A stretch of 53,966 nucleotides of DNA from a virus. The DNA is taken from positions 1-53,966 of the IMG/VR virus record IMGVR_UViG_3300042885_002233; one strand, 5' to 3'. The number at the start of each line of letters is the position of its first letter. Position 1 is the stretch's first letter. The position numbers and the translations under genes are program-made. The notes beneath the pieces were generated by a model that did no database searches, was not told where the DNA came from, and saw only the letters and a program-made list of their open reading frames with translations. Below are positions 15,918-28,400 of the stretch, piece by piece.

Positions 15918-16882
15918 TGGCTAACATGTGCGTCACCCAAGCGGGTTACAGTGCCGCCGAATCTGCACGGTTCGGGGCACTGAGTACAGCCGCGACGATT
16001 AAACAGGTTGTTGCCGTTGCGCAGTTTGCCTTGAACGCAAACGACGCGATCAAGAACTTCAAAAAACTGCGCGACGTTTCGAGCCGCGGCGTTTCGATTG
16101 AAGAGGAACAGCACGGTCATTTGAAGAACACCTTCTGGCCCGCCGAGCTGCAGATGCTTGACGAGTTCACCCAGGCCACGCCATGGGAGGCTCAAGCTGT
16201 GCTGGCCAAGCGATACGCGGGCCGCATGTGGGCGCCGATCGCCGTGGGGTTTGCCCGCGAAATGCGCAAAATGGAATGCGAAAAACCACGGTATTGCAGC
16301 AACGCTTTTGTCAAGCGCATGCAAGAGATGATGGTCCAGCGATCCGCGACTCGCGCCAACGTGACCCTGCTGGCCGATCGAATCGCGTTCTATGAGATCG
16401 AGGCTGTTCGCGAAACGGATATCGAGCGACGCAAACAGGTGATCGCGACACGCCAAGGTTTGATCCAGCAAGCTGCCACCCTCATGGGCGCAGCGGCGAA
16501 AGGATACGCCGGTGCCAACGCCAACGCCATGGCCGCCGTGAACAACGCGATCTCCACGTTTGGGCACGCCATGGGCGAGCGCCAGGCGGCCGAGGATCGC
16601 CGAGGTACCGACCCCTATTTCCATAGCCGGACTCAGCGGGAAGTTTCTCGCATCAACGGCGTGCCGGTGGAAACCATGGGGCCGACCAGCTACAACCAGC
16701 CCGACGTGTCGGGCCTGGACGAAACCTTTGGCATGGGCCAGACTTTCCCAACCAGCACGACCCGTTCATTGACGGCGCAAGCTGAGATGAACCCTTTGAA
16801 CATTGACAGTGTTGTGTCTTTCCCCCTTGGCGGGAGTGAACCGAACATGTCTTCGATCACCGACTTGTCGGAGGCGCAGTAA
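15917..16882 (+). CDS. Internal virion protein (gp14-like, second copy)
   Basis: The 321-residue helical protein starts on the last base of the preceding stop. It has an Ala-rich amphipathic start, long helices (KNFKKLRDVSSRGVSIEEEQ), FWPAELQMLDEF, and an Ala/Gly-rich stretch (LMGAAAKGYAGANANAMAAV) in the same place as in the upstream gene. Near the C-terminus it carries GLDETFGM (about 266-273), which recurs as GLDQTFGM in the gene at 17242. The protein is probably ejected with the DNA. The function is inferred from context. Confidence 0.6.
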   Translation: MANMCVTQAGYSAAESARFGALSTAATIKQVVAVAQFALNANDAIKNFKKLRDVSSRGVSIEEEQHGHLKNTFWPAELQMLDEFTQATPWEAQAVLAKRYAGRMWAPIAVGFAREMRKMECEKPRYCSNAFVKRMQEMMVQRSATRANVTLLADRIAFYEIEAVRETDIERRKQVIATRQGLIQQAATLMGAAAKGYAGANANAMAAVNNAISTFGHAMGERQAAEDRRGTDPYFHSRTQREVSRINGVPVETMGPTSYNQPDVSGLDETFGMGQTFPTSTTRSLTAQAEMNPLNIDSVVSFPLGGSEPNMSSITDLSEAQ

Positions 16883-17232
16883 TGAGTAGCAAAGTCACCC
16901 CCATTCAAGCGGTAGTCAACTACCAGAACTCGCAGAACGCCCGCAACTCCGATTCCGATGCGGCCATTGATCGTGCCCGAGGCGGTACAATCCACATCAA
17001 AATCACGATACCTGAAGAAAGAATTCGAGTCACCGGTGGTATCGGCGCTGTTGTGATCCCCAAAAAAGAAGTCAATGTTCTGATCGACTTGGAACAAATG
17101 CCTCTGGTCAACGTGGCCAGCTACAAAATTGAACAAGAACAAATTGGTCCGGATAAAATGTCTTACCCCTACGGTGGTGACAAAGACGACGGTGAAGAAA
17201 ACATCTGGGCCGGCACGTTCCAAAGAGCATAA
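16882..17232 (+). CDS. Small beta-rich protein of the ejection operon
   Basis: The 116-residue protein overlaps the previous stop by one base. The middle is a compact beta domain (TIHIKITIPEERIRVTGG, VNVLIDLEQMPLVNVASYKIEQ) with an acidic C-terminus. It has no cysteine or membrane segment. No family is recognised; its place among the internal virion proteins suggests a virion component. Confidence 0.55.
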   Translation: MSSKVTPIQAVVNYQNSQNARNSDSDAAIDRARGGTIHIKITIPEERIRVTGGIGAVVIPKKEVNVLIDLEQMPLVNVASYKIEQEQIGPDKMSYPYGGDKDDGEENIWAGTFQRA

Positions 17233-17241
17233 GGATAAATC

Positions 17242-18540
17242 ATGGCAGACTTTATAGACTTGATGGGCTTTGCCAAGGGGCAGCAACAGGCCAACAAAGA
17301 GAATTGGCAAGACACGATTTACGACATCAACACTCGTAACGCCGAAGAGAACTTGCGCCAGTCGCAAACCAGGTTTGACCTGGCCCTGCCGTCGATGCAG
17401 TTTGGCCAAGAGGAATCCTACAAGGCTGGCTTGGGTAACCGTGCGGGCCAAGAGTTTCAGACCAACGTGCTGACCGAAGCAGGGAAACTGCCGGCCGGAG
17501 AACGCGAACAGTTCATCGCTGATTCGGCGATTCGCCGTTTGCAAAGCCTCGATCCGGCCTCGCCCGGTGCTGCGCAAGAGCGCAACTCGATCGAGAGCTT
17601 CCTCAAAGTGCAGGCCAGCAATCTCGTCAGAACAAACCCTCAAGCTGCTGCAGCTTTGTACGGTGCAACCACGATGGGCCAAAGCACGGCCGATACGTTG
17701 CGCCAGGTGGCCATGCTGTCTGACCCCAAGACCGCGTATGACCCGATCAACCTTGCCACCCTGGCCAACCAGATGAACGGCCAATACGATCAGGCCACCA
17801 ACTCGGTGCGGTTTGCAGGCTCCAACGCTGTCATGCCGGTGGATCAGTTCATCGGTTTCGCCCGGCAGCGGGCCATGGACCAAACGGCCGATCTGACGCC
17901 GGGGATGCAGCGTGCCGGCAACGAGGCGAAACTGAGCGCGTTCGCCGATCAAACAATCGAAGAGTTCCGCAAGAACGGAATCTTGGCCGTGAAAAATCCG
18001 GTGACAAACCAAGTGATCCCCCTGCTCAACCTTCAGACGGGGCAGCAAGTTTCGCAGGCCCAAGGTCCGCAACTAAACGTCACGGGCCTGGATCAAACCT
18101 TCGGTATGAATGTCAACCCTTTGACCTCGCCGCCACCGCAGTATGCGCAGCAGCCGGGTGTGGTCCCCAACGGCCAAGCGTACACAAACGTGTTCCCTGA
18201 AACGGCGAGCGTAAGGATGGCTGGCGGGGCGCCTGCAACGCCGGTGGGTGGGACGGCGTTTAATCCACAAGTTTTGTCGCAAATAACCGCGCAACTTGAA
18301 AGTTTGCAAAAAACCGAGCCCCAATATGCGTTGCCAAATGGCCTATACAATCCGGCGTACATGCAACAGTACGAGCAATGGCGAACGCAAACAGGGCCTC
18401 AAATCCAAGCGTTGCAACAATTGCAAAGGGTGCAGAGACTTGCCGCTCAGAATCAAGAAAACGCTCCTTTTATGGCCAGCGAACAGGCTCTTCGTGCCAA
18501 CACATTGAGCCAGTACCCTTGGCTCACAAAACAGCGATAA
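17242..18540 (+). CDS. Internal virion protein (gp15-like)
   Basis: The 432-residue, Gln/Ala/Asn-rich protein is helical in its first 270 residues and Pro/Gly/Gln-rich afterwards. GLDQTFGM at about 282-289 matches the motif in the gene at 15917. It has no cysteine. In T7-like order the large soluble ejection protein gp15 lies here, before gp16, so a periplasmic ejection-tunnel role is the best guess. The stop is three bases before the transglycosylase start. Confidence 0.55.
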   Translation: MADFIDLMGFAKGQQQANKENWQDTIYDINTRNAEENLRQSQTRFDLALPSMQFGQEESYKAGLGNRAGQEFQTNVLTEAGKLPAGEREQFIADSAIRRLQSLDPASPGAAQERNSIESFLKVQASNLVRTNPQAAAALYGATTMGQSTADTLRQVAMLSDPKTAYDPINLATLANQMNGQYDQATNSVRFAGSNAVMPVDQFIGFARQRAMDQTADLTPGMQRAGNEAKLSAFADQTIEEFRKNGILAVKNPVTNQVIPLLNLQTGQQVSQAQGPQLNVTGLDQTFGMNVNPLTSPPPQYAQQPGVVPNGQAYTNVFPETASVRMAGGAPATPVGGTAFNPQVLSQITAQLESLQKTEPQYALPNGLYNPAYMQQYEQWRTQTGPQIQALQQLQRVQRLAAQNQENAPFMASEQALRANTLSQYPWLTKQR

Positions 18541-18543
18541 ACC

Positions 18544-19407
18544 ATGGCAAAAGAAACCTACACCAAAGACCAGCTCAAGCAGCTGGCAGCCGAGGCGGCC
18601 CGCAAAAACGGTATCGACCCTGTGTTCTACGTGGCTCAGATCGAGCAAGAATCAGGATGGAATCCGAACGCCAAGTCGAGCGCGGGTGCCCGGGGGCTGG
18701 CCCAGTTCATGCCCAAAACGGCCAAGTCATTCAACCTGAACCCGCTTGATCCCGTGGCGTCACTCGATGCCGGCGCCAAGTACATGGCCCAGTTGAAAAA
18801 ACAATTCGGCGATGAAGACACCGCCCGGTTGGCATACAACTGGGGCGAGGGTAACGTGGCCGAGTACCTGAAAACAGGCAAGGGTGCCAAAGGCCAAGCG
18901 CTTCCCAAAGAGGCTGAAGAGTACAACAAAAAGATTTACTCTCGCGCCGGTGCCAGCAAAGACTGGGGCGGCGAATCGCGACTCGCCGTGGCCGCGCCGC
19001 CCGACACCCGAGCCGTCGGAGTCATGGGCAAACCGATGGCCGCCACGCCACAAGTCTTTGAACAAGCGCTCACGGAGATCAATCAAGGTCTGCCGCCGGG
19101 CGCGTTACTAGGGCAGCAAGAGCCCGCTTCTCAGCCTTTCAATTTCGGCGCTGACACTGCTGTGGCTGCTGCGCCGCAAGACGACTGGCGCCAACGGCTG
19201 GCCCAGATGTCCCAAGGCCCGGAGCTAAAACCCCTGGCCTCGATGGAGGACCAGGAGAAGATGTTCGGCATGATCCAAGACGAGGCATCGCAGGCCCAGG
19301 ACCGCACGCTGAACAAGATGTTTGCTGACATGGGCGGCGTACAGCGCGACGAGGGCCCCCGCCTTCCGGCCAGCGTCGACCGGTACCTGGATAAACTGCT
19401 GTCATAG
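18544..19407 (+). CDS. Virion lytic transglycosylase (SLT domain)
   Basis: The 287-residue protein has an N-terminal SLT/goose-lysozyme-like domain (1-130): the catalytic Glu is Glu36 in IEQESGWNP, followed by SSAGARGLAQFMPKTAKSF and LAYNWGEGNVAEYL, the usual substrate-cleft motifs. The enzyme cuts the glycan strand between MurNAc and GlcNAc to open the cell wall for DNA entry. The rest is Ala/Pro/Gln-rich and helical. In T7 this domain is the N-terminus of gp16; here it is a separate gene just ahead of the giant protein. It has no cysteine. Confidence 0.85.
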   Translation: MAKETYTKDQLKQLAAEAARKNGIDPVFYVAQIEQESGWNPNAKSSAGARGLAQFMPKTAKSFNLNPLDPVASLDAGAKYMAQLKKQFGDEDTARLAYNWGEGNVAEYLKTGKGAKGQALPKEAEEYNKKIYSRAGASKDWGGESRLAVAAPPDTRAVGVMGKPMAATPQVFEQALTEINQGLPPGALLGQQEPASQPFNFGADTAVAAAPQDDWRQRLAQMSQGPELKPLASMEDQEKMFGMIQDEASQAQDRTLNKMFADMGGVQRDEGPRLPASVDRYLDKLLS

Positions 19408-19449
19408 AGGTAGAATCGAGGCAGTTTCCACTCAGCCCTGGTCTGCCCA

Positions 19450-22400
19450 ATGTCCGATTTCCTCGACCCAAACAAGATCCTTCGTGAACTCCAGCAAAAG
19501 GGTTCGCAGTTTGACCCCGTGGGCGTGACCCTCGGGGACATCCCCTTGTTCAATCCCGCACCGGCGGGCCGCGGTCAAGCCGCGTTCAATCCCTACACCT
19601 CCCCCATCACCGACAAAGAACTCGGTGCCCAAGGTGGCGTGGACATGAGCACGTTCAAAACTGTTAGCGCCATGCAGAGCCAGGCGGAGCGGGAAGCGGA
19701 TCGCCGCGAGCGGGAAGCGGAGCGCAAAGCCCGTGCCGCGGAACGCGATGCGGCGAAAGATCTCAAGACATCCAAGGGCGGCCTGGACGACATCATCCGC
19801 AAAGACCTGGGCTTGGACCCTGCCAGCTCGGTTACCGCCACTACGACACTTGCTGGCGTTGGCGCGGCACCCACGATGCGAATCCGTGCAGAGTTGGATT
19901 GGCCAAGCGTTACCAACTCGCCCGAGTGGAAAGCCCTGCCGGTGGAAGAGCAGGCCAAGCAACGCCCGTTGTGGGTGCAAGCCCGCGTCGGCGAAGCGGT
20001 GGCTCGCGTGGAAGCGGCCGGCTACAAAGTCAAAGACAAAGAGATCGCAGAGCTGCGCAAAAAGTACGACGACCTGACCAAGACCTCGTTGTCGAAAAGA
20101 CCCGAAAGCTCGTGGACCGACACCGACTATTTCGACCGGGCGGTCAAGAGTGTCAAGGACGTGTATCAGGGTGCCCGTTTGGCGTACGGCGATACGGCGA
20201 CACGCGAAGACGCTTTGAAGCAACTCAAAGCCAACGATGTCGAGTGGCAAGCCAACATGAACGCCGTCACCGCCGACAATTTAAAGAAGGCGGCGATGTG
20301 GCGCAACGACATGCTCAACGCCACTGAAAAGACCTCGGGCAAACGCGAGTTGACCGTGGGGCAGGAAGCAGAGATCGCGGCCAAGGTGTTCAACCTTGAT
20401 AAAGTTGGGGCCATCTTGGGTAACCTGCCCACCACCTTGCTGTCTTTGGGGGTGTCAGCCGCAGGTGGATTGGCTGCTGGTGCTGTAACCGGTGGCGCTG
20501 GTGCAGCAGCGGGCGCATCGGCCGCTGGCGCTGCCGTCAACGTACCCCTCACGGTTGCTGACGTTTCGGGCGGCCTGGCCGATACGATCGGCAATATGTC
20601 GGAGCAAGATCTGGCCAAGTCGCCACGTTGGCAAGCGCTCTTGGCTGCCAACAGCGGTAACGTGAACGCAGCCAAGACAGCTTTCATTGGCGAATTGGTG
20701 GACGAAGCCAAGCCATTGGCCTCCGCAATCGGCGGTGCATCTGGTGCGTTGGAAGGCGTCATTGGTGCTGGTAAATTGCTGGGCGTGGGCAAGGCCGCAG
20801 CCGGAAACACCGCTGCAAAAATTACGGAACAGGTGCTGTCCAAAGTGGGGCTGTCTGGCGCAAGCAAAACAGCTGCGCTCAAAACCTTTGCCGCCAACAT
20901 TGGTAAACCTACAGCAGGGTTGATCTCCACCGCCACCGCAAAGGGTATCGGCGGGGAATTGGTACAAGAGTTTGGTGAAGAGGGTGCGGGTCAGGTTGCG
21001 CAAAACCTGGCCATGCGCGCAAAAGATTTGGAGACCGGTATCTTTACCGGTGCAACCGAAGCCGGTGTGAGTGGCGCTCTGACTGGCGCCGGTACTGCAG
21101 CCGGTGCTGCCGTCGGCAAATCGGCATACGGTTCGCTGCTTGGCCCGAAGCGCGATTCCAATGGCGATTTTCTGCTGGTTGAAAAGAACGGCCAGTTGAC
21201 ACGCACAAGCAACGGTAAACTCTCGGCCGCCTCCAATTTGGCAATTGATCAAAACTCCGGCTTGATGCGACTGGTGGATGCCGAGACAGGTAAAGACCCA
21301 GAAGCGAATGCGTTAACAGCGTATCGCAACAACGCCAACGTGTTTAGCAGGGTGGCTAGCGCACAAGGTCTTGACGTAGAAAAAGCGGGTCTGGTTGGCT
21401 CGGCCCTGGCCGCGTCAATGTTTGGCGACCAGGTATCGGCGGTTGCCACCCCAACGATCAACCTGCCGAGCGGCGTGCCAATTCAGTTTAGCGTTAACGG
21501 CAACGGCACAGTAACGCCCGTCATGCCCACAAACGCAACACCGCAGCTGTTGGCCGAGGCACAGAGTGTCGCCGATGCGGCAAACGCCGCAGCTGCCCCT
21601 GTGTTAGAACAAGTCAATGCTTTCTGGGGCCGCACAACCGGCGTTGCTCCTGCGCCTGGTGCATTAACAGCCCGAGGTGTTGTTTCTACGCAACAAACCC
21701 AAACAACCGGAGGCGCAAATGCCATTCAAGTCGGAAGCACAACGCAAGTTCCTGTGGGCAACGGACCCCAAGCTGGCCAAACGGTGGGCCAAGGAAACAC
21801 CCAAGGGCAAGCTCCCGCCCAAGGTCAAGCCCAAACGCAAGTAACGCCTGCGCCTGCGTTTGATACGCAACTGGAAGAGGCGATTCGGCTGACCGCGTAT
21901 GGCGATGAGCGGTCCTTGTTGACCAGCATCTTGGGTCAGCTTCGCAATCCGGGCACGCCTGCCAATGTTCGTCAGTCCCTGGAACAACAGGCACGGGATG
22001 TCATTCAAACAGCACCTCCGTTGGAGCAGGGTCAGCCGCTGCCCAGCGGCGTCTTGGGTGCTCGCGCATCCCTTGGTGAGAACTTCGGCGCAAACCGTCG
22101 TCCCGCCGTGCCGCTTGATGCGGCAACCGCCGCGGCCCGCGCTGCAATGGGAGACCGATCGGTGCCCGCGTTCACGCCACCACCTTTGCCAACGGTTACC
22201 CCGCCTACCGCCGTGCCTGCTGCGCCTGTTGTTTCTACGCAACAAACAGCCGCAACAACACCGCCTGCACCAACATTTACAGCCGGCCAGCAAGTCCAAT
22301 ATCAGGGGCAACCCGCAACAATTGAATCTGTCAACGAGCCTTTAGGGACAGTGACGTTGCGCTTGCCCAACAACTCATCGGTCGGTGTTAACCCAAGCGA

Positions 22401-25400
22401 GGTGACACCTGTTGTTTCTGCGCAACAGTCTGCTGCCGCTGCGCCAACTACGACCCTGAGCCAGCAAGAGCGAGAAGCCCTTGCCGCGGCAGATGGTTCG
22501 GTGCGTCGCTATCGAGACAACGATCGGTTGTCCTACTACGAAAAGTTGCGCGACATCACGAACACCATCAAGCGCACGATTACAACCAACCCGGTGCTCA
22601 ACGATCTGTATGTCAACAACCCGGGCGCGCTGCCAGAAAATCTACAGTGGGCTCGACTCAAGCTGGGCCTTGAGGTCGGCACCAACGTGCATACCGACAC
22701 AATTGGGGAAGCGGTTCGTGCAGCCACCGATCCGCTGACAGCCGTTGCTGATTCCAGCCGCGCCGGCACGGCCAACGCCAATGCTGCAGCAGCAGTGCTC
22801 GACATGTACGCCCAATCGGGTGTCCCAATGCCGACACTGGTATACAGCGATACGACTCCGCCTCGCGGAACTCGGGGCTCGTACTCTTACGGCGGCAATG
22901 CCCACACGGTGACGTTCTTCCGCACCACGACGTTTACGACCATTCCGCACGAATACCTGCACGGCCTGACCGCCAAGGGTTATGCGGCCATGCTCACAGG
23001 GTCACCAGAACAGCGGGATACCGCCGCCTTGTTGCGCCATCTGGCAACCCTGATGCCACAAGAAGCGTACATGACAGCGTTTGGTAATGCACAAAACGCG
23101 CCCTACGAAGCACTGGCTGAGTTGTTCCGGCCGGAGGCTGTTGCCTTCATGTCGCAGAACACCTACGACTTGTCGACCTTCCCACCGGAAGCGCGCCGCG
23201 CAGCCGAGCGCCTGCTGGCCGCGCCCCAGGGCAGGATCTTTGATTTGTTTATGTCGACAATCATCAGCATCCTGCGCACCATCGTGCCCACGCAGCGCCT
23301 GGCCGCCGTTGAGAACAGCCTCGCTGATCTGATGTCCCGCGTGGCCGCCGAAGCTGTGCAAGCAACGGTGCAACGCACCGGCGGTGTATCGCAAGACGGG
23401 GCGTTTGCTGCACCTGCTGCGCCTGCCGCATCGACACAAGCTGCACCGGTGGCGCCACCCGTGTTGCCCGTTTTGCCAGACGCGGTTCGACTTGAAATCT
23501 ACAACAACGCAGTTGCTGCGGGCATACCCGCCAACTGGTTACGAGATACGGCGCGTGGGGTTTATGTCACAGCGCCTATGAACAACCGGGGTGTCGCCGT
23601 TGTGCCGTCGCAGGGCCAACGGTTGGCCCAAGCGTTGCGATACGCAACCGGTTCAGGTTTGCCGTTTAGAGAAGTTACCCCTCCCAGCGGCGGCGGAATG
23701 TTTGTTCTGTTGACTGCACCAGCTGCACCTGCTGCACCAGCTGCACCAGCTGCACCTGCTGCACCGGTGGCGCCAACGGTAGCTCAGTTGGCCATCGGCA
23801 ACCTGAACCAAGCTCAGTCCATGGGGCAAGCAACCGGTTTGCGTGTCGGCGATACGATTACCTTCACGGACCCCATCGGGTATGCAAGCCCCCAAGTGCC
23901 GTATGTTATTGAGGATGTCGGTAATCGCCGCATAGACATACGCAACCCGATCACCGGTGGTGGGACTAGCATTGATGCGTCCGATCTTATCGGCACCGTC
24001 GCGCGCAACCCGGCGTTTAGTTGGACCATCGGGGCGCCAGCACCTGCTGCATCTGCTGCACCAACACAATCAAACCTATCCCCGGAAGCAGAGGCAATCT
24101 TAACCCGATTGGCGCAGACTGCGGTTACAAACGGTGTAACGAGTGACGTTTTGACAGTAATGGTGTCTAACGCTAGTGGCTTGCTCCCCGGGGTTGACAA
24201 CCCGGTGGCCGAGATCAACGCCGTGGCTTTTGCCGAGCAAGAGTTTCAGCGCCTTCGCGCCGCCCAGCAACCAACAGCCACTACCCCCGGCACACCAGTA
24301 GGCCCAGATGAAATGCAGCGCCGCCACGCAGCGGGCGAATCGCTGGCAAGCATATTGGGTGTACGAGCTGTGGGAGATATCTTGACTCAAAGCAGCGGCG
24401 CCACATACAGAGTGGCTGCGATAGTTGGCGATTCGCTTGAGCTGGTAAACATTAGATCCGACGGCACCGAAGGGCAAGCCCGAGTGTTCAGCACCCCCGA
24501 TGTTTTTAACGCACTGGGCTCAACACAAACCTTAACCGCGGGTACGGCTCCCGTTACGCCTGCTGCACCTGCTGCGCCAGCGTCAACGCCAGCACCAGCA
24601 CCAACGAACCAACCGTTGCGCAGCCTCGACACCCGGTTGCCCGGCGACTTGATGCGCACCAGTGAAACGTACGAACAACACCGGGTGAACTTTAGCCGCG
24701 ACTTGGATCGCGCAGCGTGGGTTGCGCGTGGCAATCGAGGTGTCACTGCAAGTGGCAATCCGCGTCGCGCAAGCGCCCGTGACGCACGCATGGTTGCCTT
24801 TGTGCGTTCAATCACCGGTTGGTCAGAATTCCAAGTGCGTCGCCACGGTGACCAAGTTAACAGCGCTGTCGCTGCAGCGGCCCGTCAAGCAGGTAATCCT
24901 GACAGTGACATCCGTCTGGCTATTCAGCCCATCAACGCTCCGTTTGGCACCGCCCCCGCAACGCCGCAACCCGGCACCTTGCTTGGGCGCACGCCTGCGC
25001 CAACGTCGCAACCCGGTTTGCCCGCAACGTACCAAGGTAGGGATAGCAACTCTGACAACGTGCGCGGCGTGGCTACGGGGATCAGCAACCCTGAGTTTTT
25101 GTCCCGCGCAACGCCGCTCGCGCAACTTGTGGTAAGCAACGGCGGTGCACGAAGCGACCGCTATCTGCAAGGCGCGGGTCTGCCAACCACCGTGCTGCCA
25201 GGGCTCGGCACTGATCGGCAAGTCGCCGATACCGCTGTGTCGGACTACCTGACCAACGGCTTGGCTCTGAACATGTCGCCTCAAGTACTGCTTGGCTCCC
25301 CTGCCGTTGGGGATACCATACAGATCAATGCCGCAATAGCTCCAAATGGACCCCGTGCAGATATCACCTACACCGTGCGCGAAGTTTTACCAAACGGCAG

Positions 25401-28400
25401 CTTGCGCGTCGAATCAACACAACTCGCTGGCACTTTCCGCGATCTACGCACAGAAGAGCTGCGCGATATGGCAGCTCGCGGCGCCCGCTGGACAATTAAC
25501 GGTACTGCGTTTGCTGTGCCTCGCAGCGCAGGCGCGGCGCCAACTGCCGTTAGCTCGGACGAACGAAAAACTGCGTTCGACACTTTCGTAAAAGATTACA
25601 TCTCTGCTGCGAACACCAAGCTGCAACAAGCGCTCGCGGGCACAACTACGCTTGAGGAAAAGCGTGCCGTGGGCAAGAACTTGTTTGGCATAAACCCGCC
25701 TCGCAGCAACGGGTATCTCGCGGAAATGAAAGTAACCACTGATCCCCGAGGTGGACTTACCGTTAGCTTTGCTTACAAAGACATGAACGGCGCTGTAGTG
25801 CACACCGGCGCTGCATCTCGCGATTTTCCTACCGGGCAAGTTCACTTCGGGGCCACTGGCTTGACTGAAGGGAGTGGCGAAGGCACACCTTTCTACGACG
25901 CTGTGTATGGTGCAGCAGTTCAAAGCGGTTTGCCTATTCAGGTTACCGGGTTGTACAACGCCAACGTGCGCCGCATGCCCATCAACAGGCTTCGCGCCAT
26001 CTTGCGGTGGGGCACCTACTTCGGTGACCTTAACCGCGCTCAAAAAGTATTGTCCCTTGAAACCGGGCAGATCAAAGATTGGAATACAAGCCAGCGCCTT
26101 TACGCCGGTACGTCTTCCGTAGACGGCCGTGCCCAACTTGACGGTTTGTTTGAGCACGTCGAGGCTTCGCTGACCTCAAGCCTGAACCCCAACGGCGGTC
26201 GCCCTATCGGCTACGACTTTGCTACCAACCAAGTGGTAATCGGGCCCAACCGCACACCCGTTCCGAACTTGTCAGACTGGTTGCGCACACAGTCGGCCAA
26301 CGTAACAGGTCAGTCGCAAGCCTTTGTGAACCGTCCCACTGAGGACAGCGTGCGCTTGGTCGGAATTTTGCGCGAGCTGTCTCGTGCCCCGAATCAAGCA
26401 GCTGCGCAACAGATGATTGATCAACTTACCAATCGTGCAACCGATCGGTTGTTTGACATGCCCTCCGGGGGTACAACCGCTGCACCGATCGACGGACTGT
26501 TTGGCGAACAAGCAGACGAAGCGCCGGTCGGGCCAGAGCCTACCAACGGCACGCCCCCTGGCGGCGGCGGCGGCGGCAAGAAGCTGCTGGCCAAGGGTAC
26601 GGTTGGGCCGCAAGCACAAGGCGACGACATCCTTTTCGATCGCGCACCCGGCGACTTCGCCATCGGCCAAGCCGCGATTCCCGCAACGGATGTTCGCGGT
26701 ATCACCCAAGCCTTGACATCACCCGGCCTGTCCCCCAGGGCCCGCGTGACAAAGGCCAAGCCGTTCTTGCGCAACATCTCGGACTTCGTGGTCGAGCAGT
26801 TCGCCGATTCCCTGATCCCCACGGTGCGCTGGATACAGTCACTGCCTATCGGCGAGCAAGTTAAAGTGAGCCTGCTTGGCTCGATGTACGCGGCTCCCGA
26901 TATCCGTGACACGATCCTTGAGCGTGCCGAGAAAGAGTTCGGCGGCGAGCAGTTGAACCTGTCTTTGAACACCATGTTCAACAAGCTGCGCCAGACCCGC
27001 AAAGATGTGACCCTCGAAGACGTGATCCAAGACGCCGGATACTGGGCCACTGCCCGGTATTCCAAGCTGAAAAACGAGCGCATGCTGGCCGCCGATGAGC
27101 AAGCCGTCATCGAAGCACAGACCCAGGTGGCCGCAGCCCAAGCGCTCAACGCTCCGCAAGCCGAGATCGCCGCGCTGCAAGCCGAAGTCAACCGGTTGGA
27201 AGGTATCTACGAGGACCGCAAGTTTGCCTTGGCCCAGCCCGCCAACACCAACGTGCACGTGGGTCGCCCCGTGCCCTCCGGTGAGCGCCCCCAGATCGGC
27301 CTGGCCGGCGGCTTTAACAACGCCAAAGCCGATGAGGTGATCGCTGCGGCCGAGCGCCAGTTCGGTGCCCAAGCCCTGCAAGAGATGGCCAAGCACCTGT
27401 ACAAGCTGAACGCTTTCCGCATGGCCACCGACATCGTAAGCGGGCGCACCGACCCGGCCCAGGCCGCGTTGTTCTCGCCCGAGTTGGAAGCCTTGCTGCC
27501 CGAGATGCAGCGTTTGGCGCAGATCAGCGCCGACCCCAACGGCAACCAACGTGCCCTGGATCAAGCACGCCGCGACTTTGTGAATAAGCTGGCCAACACC
27601 TCCACCTACGTGCCCACCACCGGCGACCCCGAGCAGGGCTTTGAGATGGACGTGCTGGGCAGCGGGTTCAAGACCCCCAACACCGCGCGCGACAAGCGCC
27701 TGCTGGGCCGCTCTACCTCGCTGGCCAACGACGGCATCACCGCATCGCTTGGCGGCATGCAGCGATCCGCCTCGGCTGCGGGCTGGAACAAGTTCACCGC
27801 CCAGATCGAGAGCGTCTACGACTCGATGACCGATGCGCAGCGCGACGACGCTGGCATTGCCCGCGTGCCGATTACCGCGCTCGACCGTTTGAGCGACAAC
27901 ATGATCATCCGCAACCAACCGGACGGATCGGCCGTTGGCTACACCATCAAGGACGGCAAGGTGCTGCAGGCGCTGCGCAAAGAGAACGTCGAGGATCGCT
28001 CTTCGGTGATGCGGGTCATGGAAATTCCCAACCAGATCTTCGCCCGTTTGGCCACCCGCTACAACCTGCCGTTCGGCCCGATCAACGCGCTGCGCGACGT
28101 GTGGGAGCGCTCCGAGAACATGCGTGCCCGCGAATACTTCACGCCCGGGGGCAAGAAGCTGGACTCCGACAAGCTGGCCCGCCGCATGATCGAGATCGCC
28201 CGCCAGCCCGGCGTGCTGAAAGACCTGACCTCGTACTACTGGGCCCAGGCCCAGGGCAAACCGCAACCCAATTCGGTTTACTCCAACTACATGCGCGAGT
28301 TCGAGGAACTGGGCGGAGGCGGCAGCAAGTACGGCGCTTCGATTTCCCGGGACCGCAAGAGCCTGGTGGCCGACGTGGCTGCGGCCAAGGGCGGCGTGAT

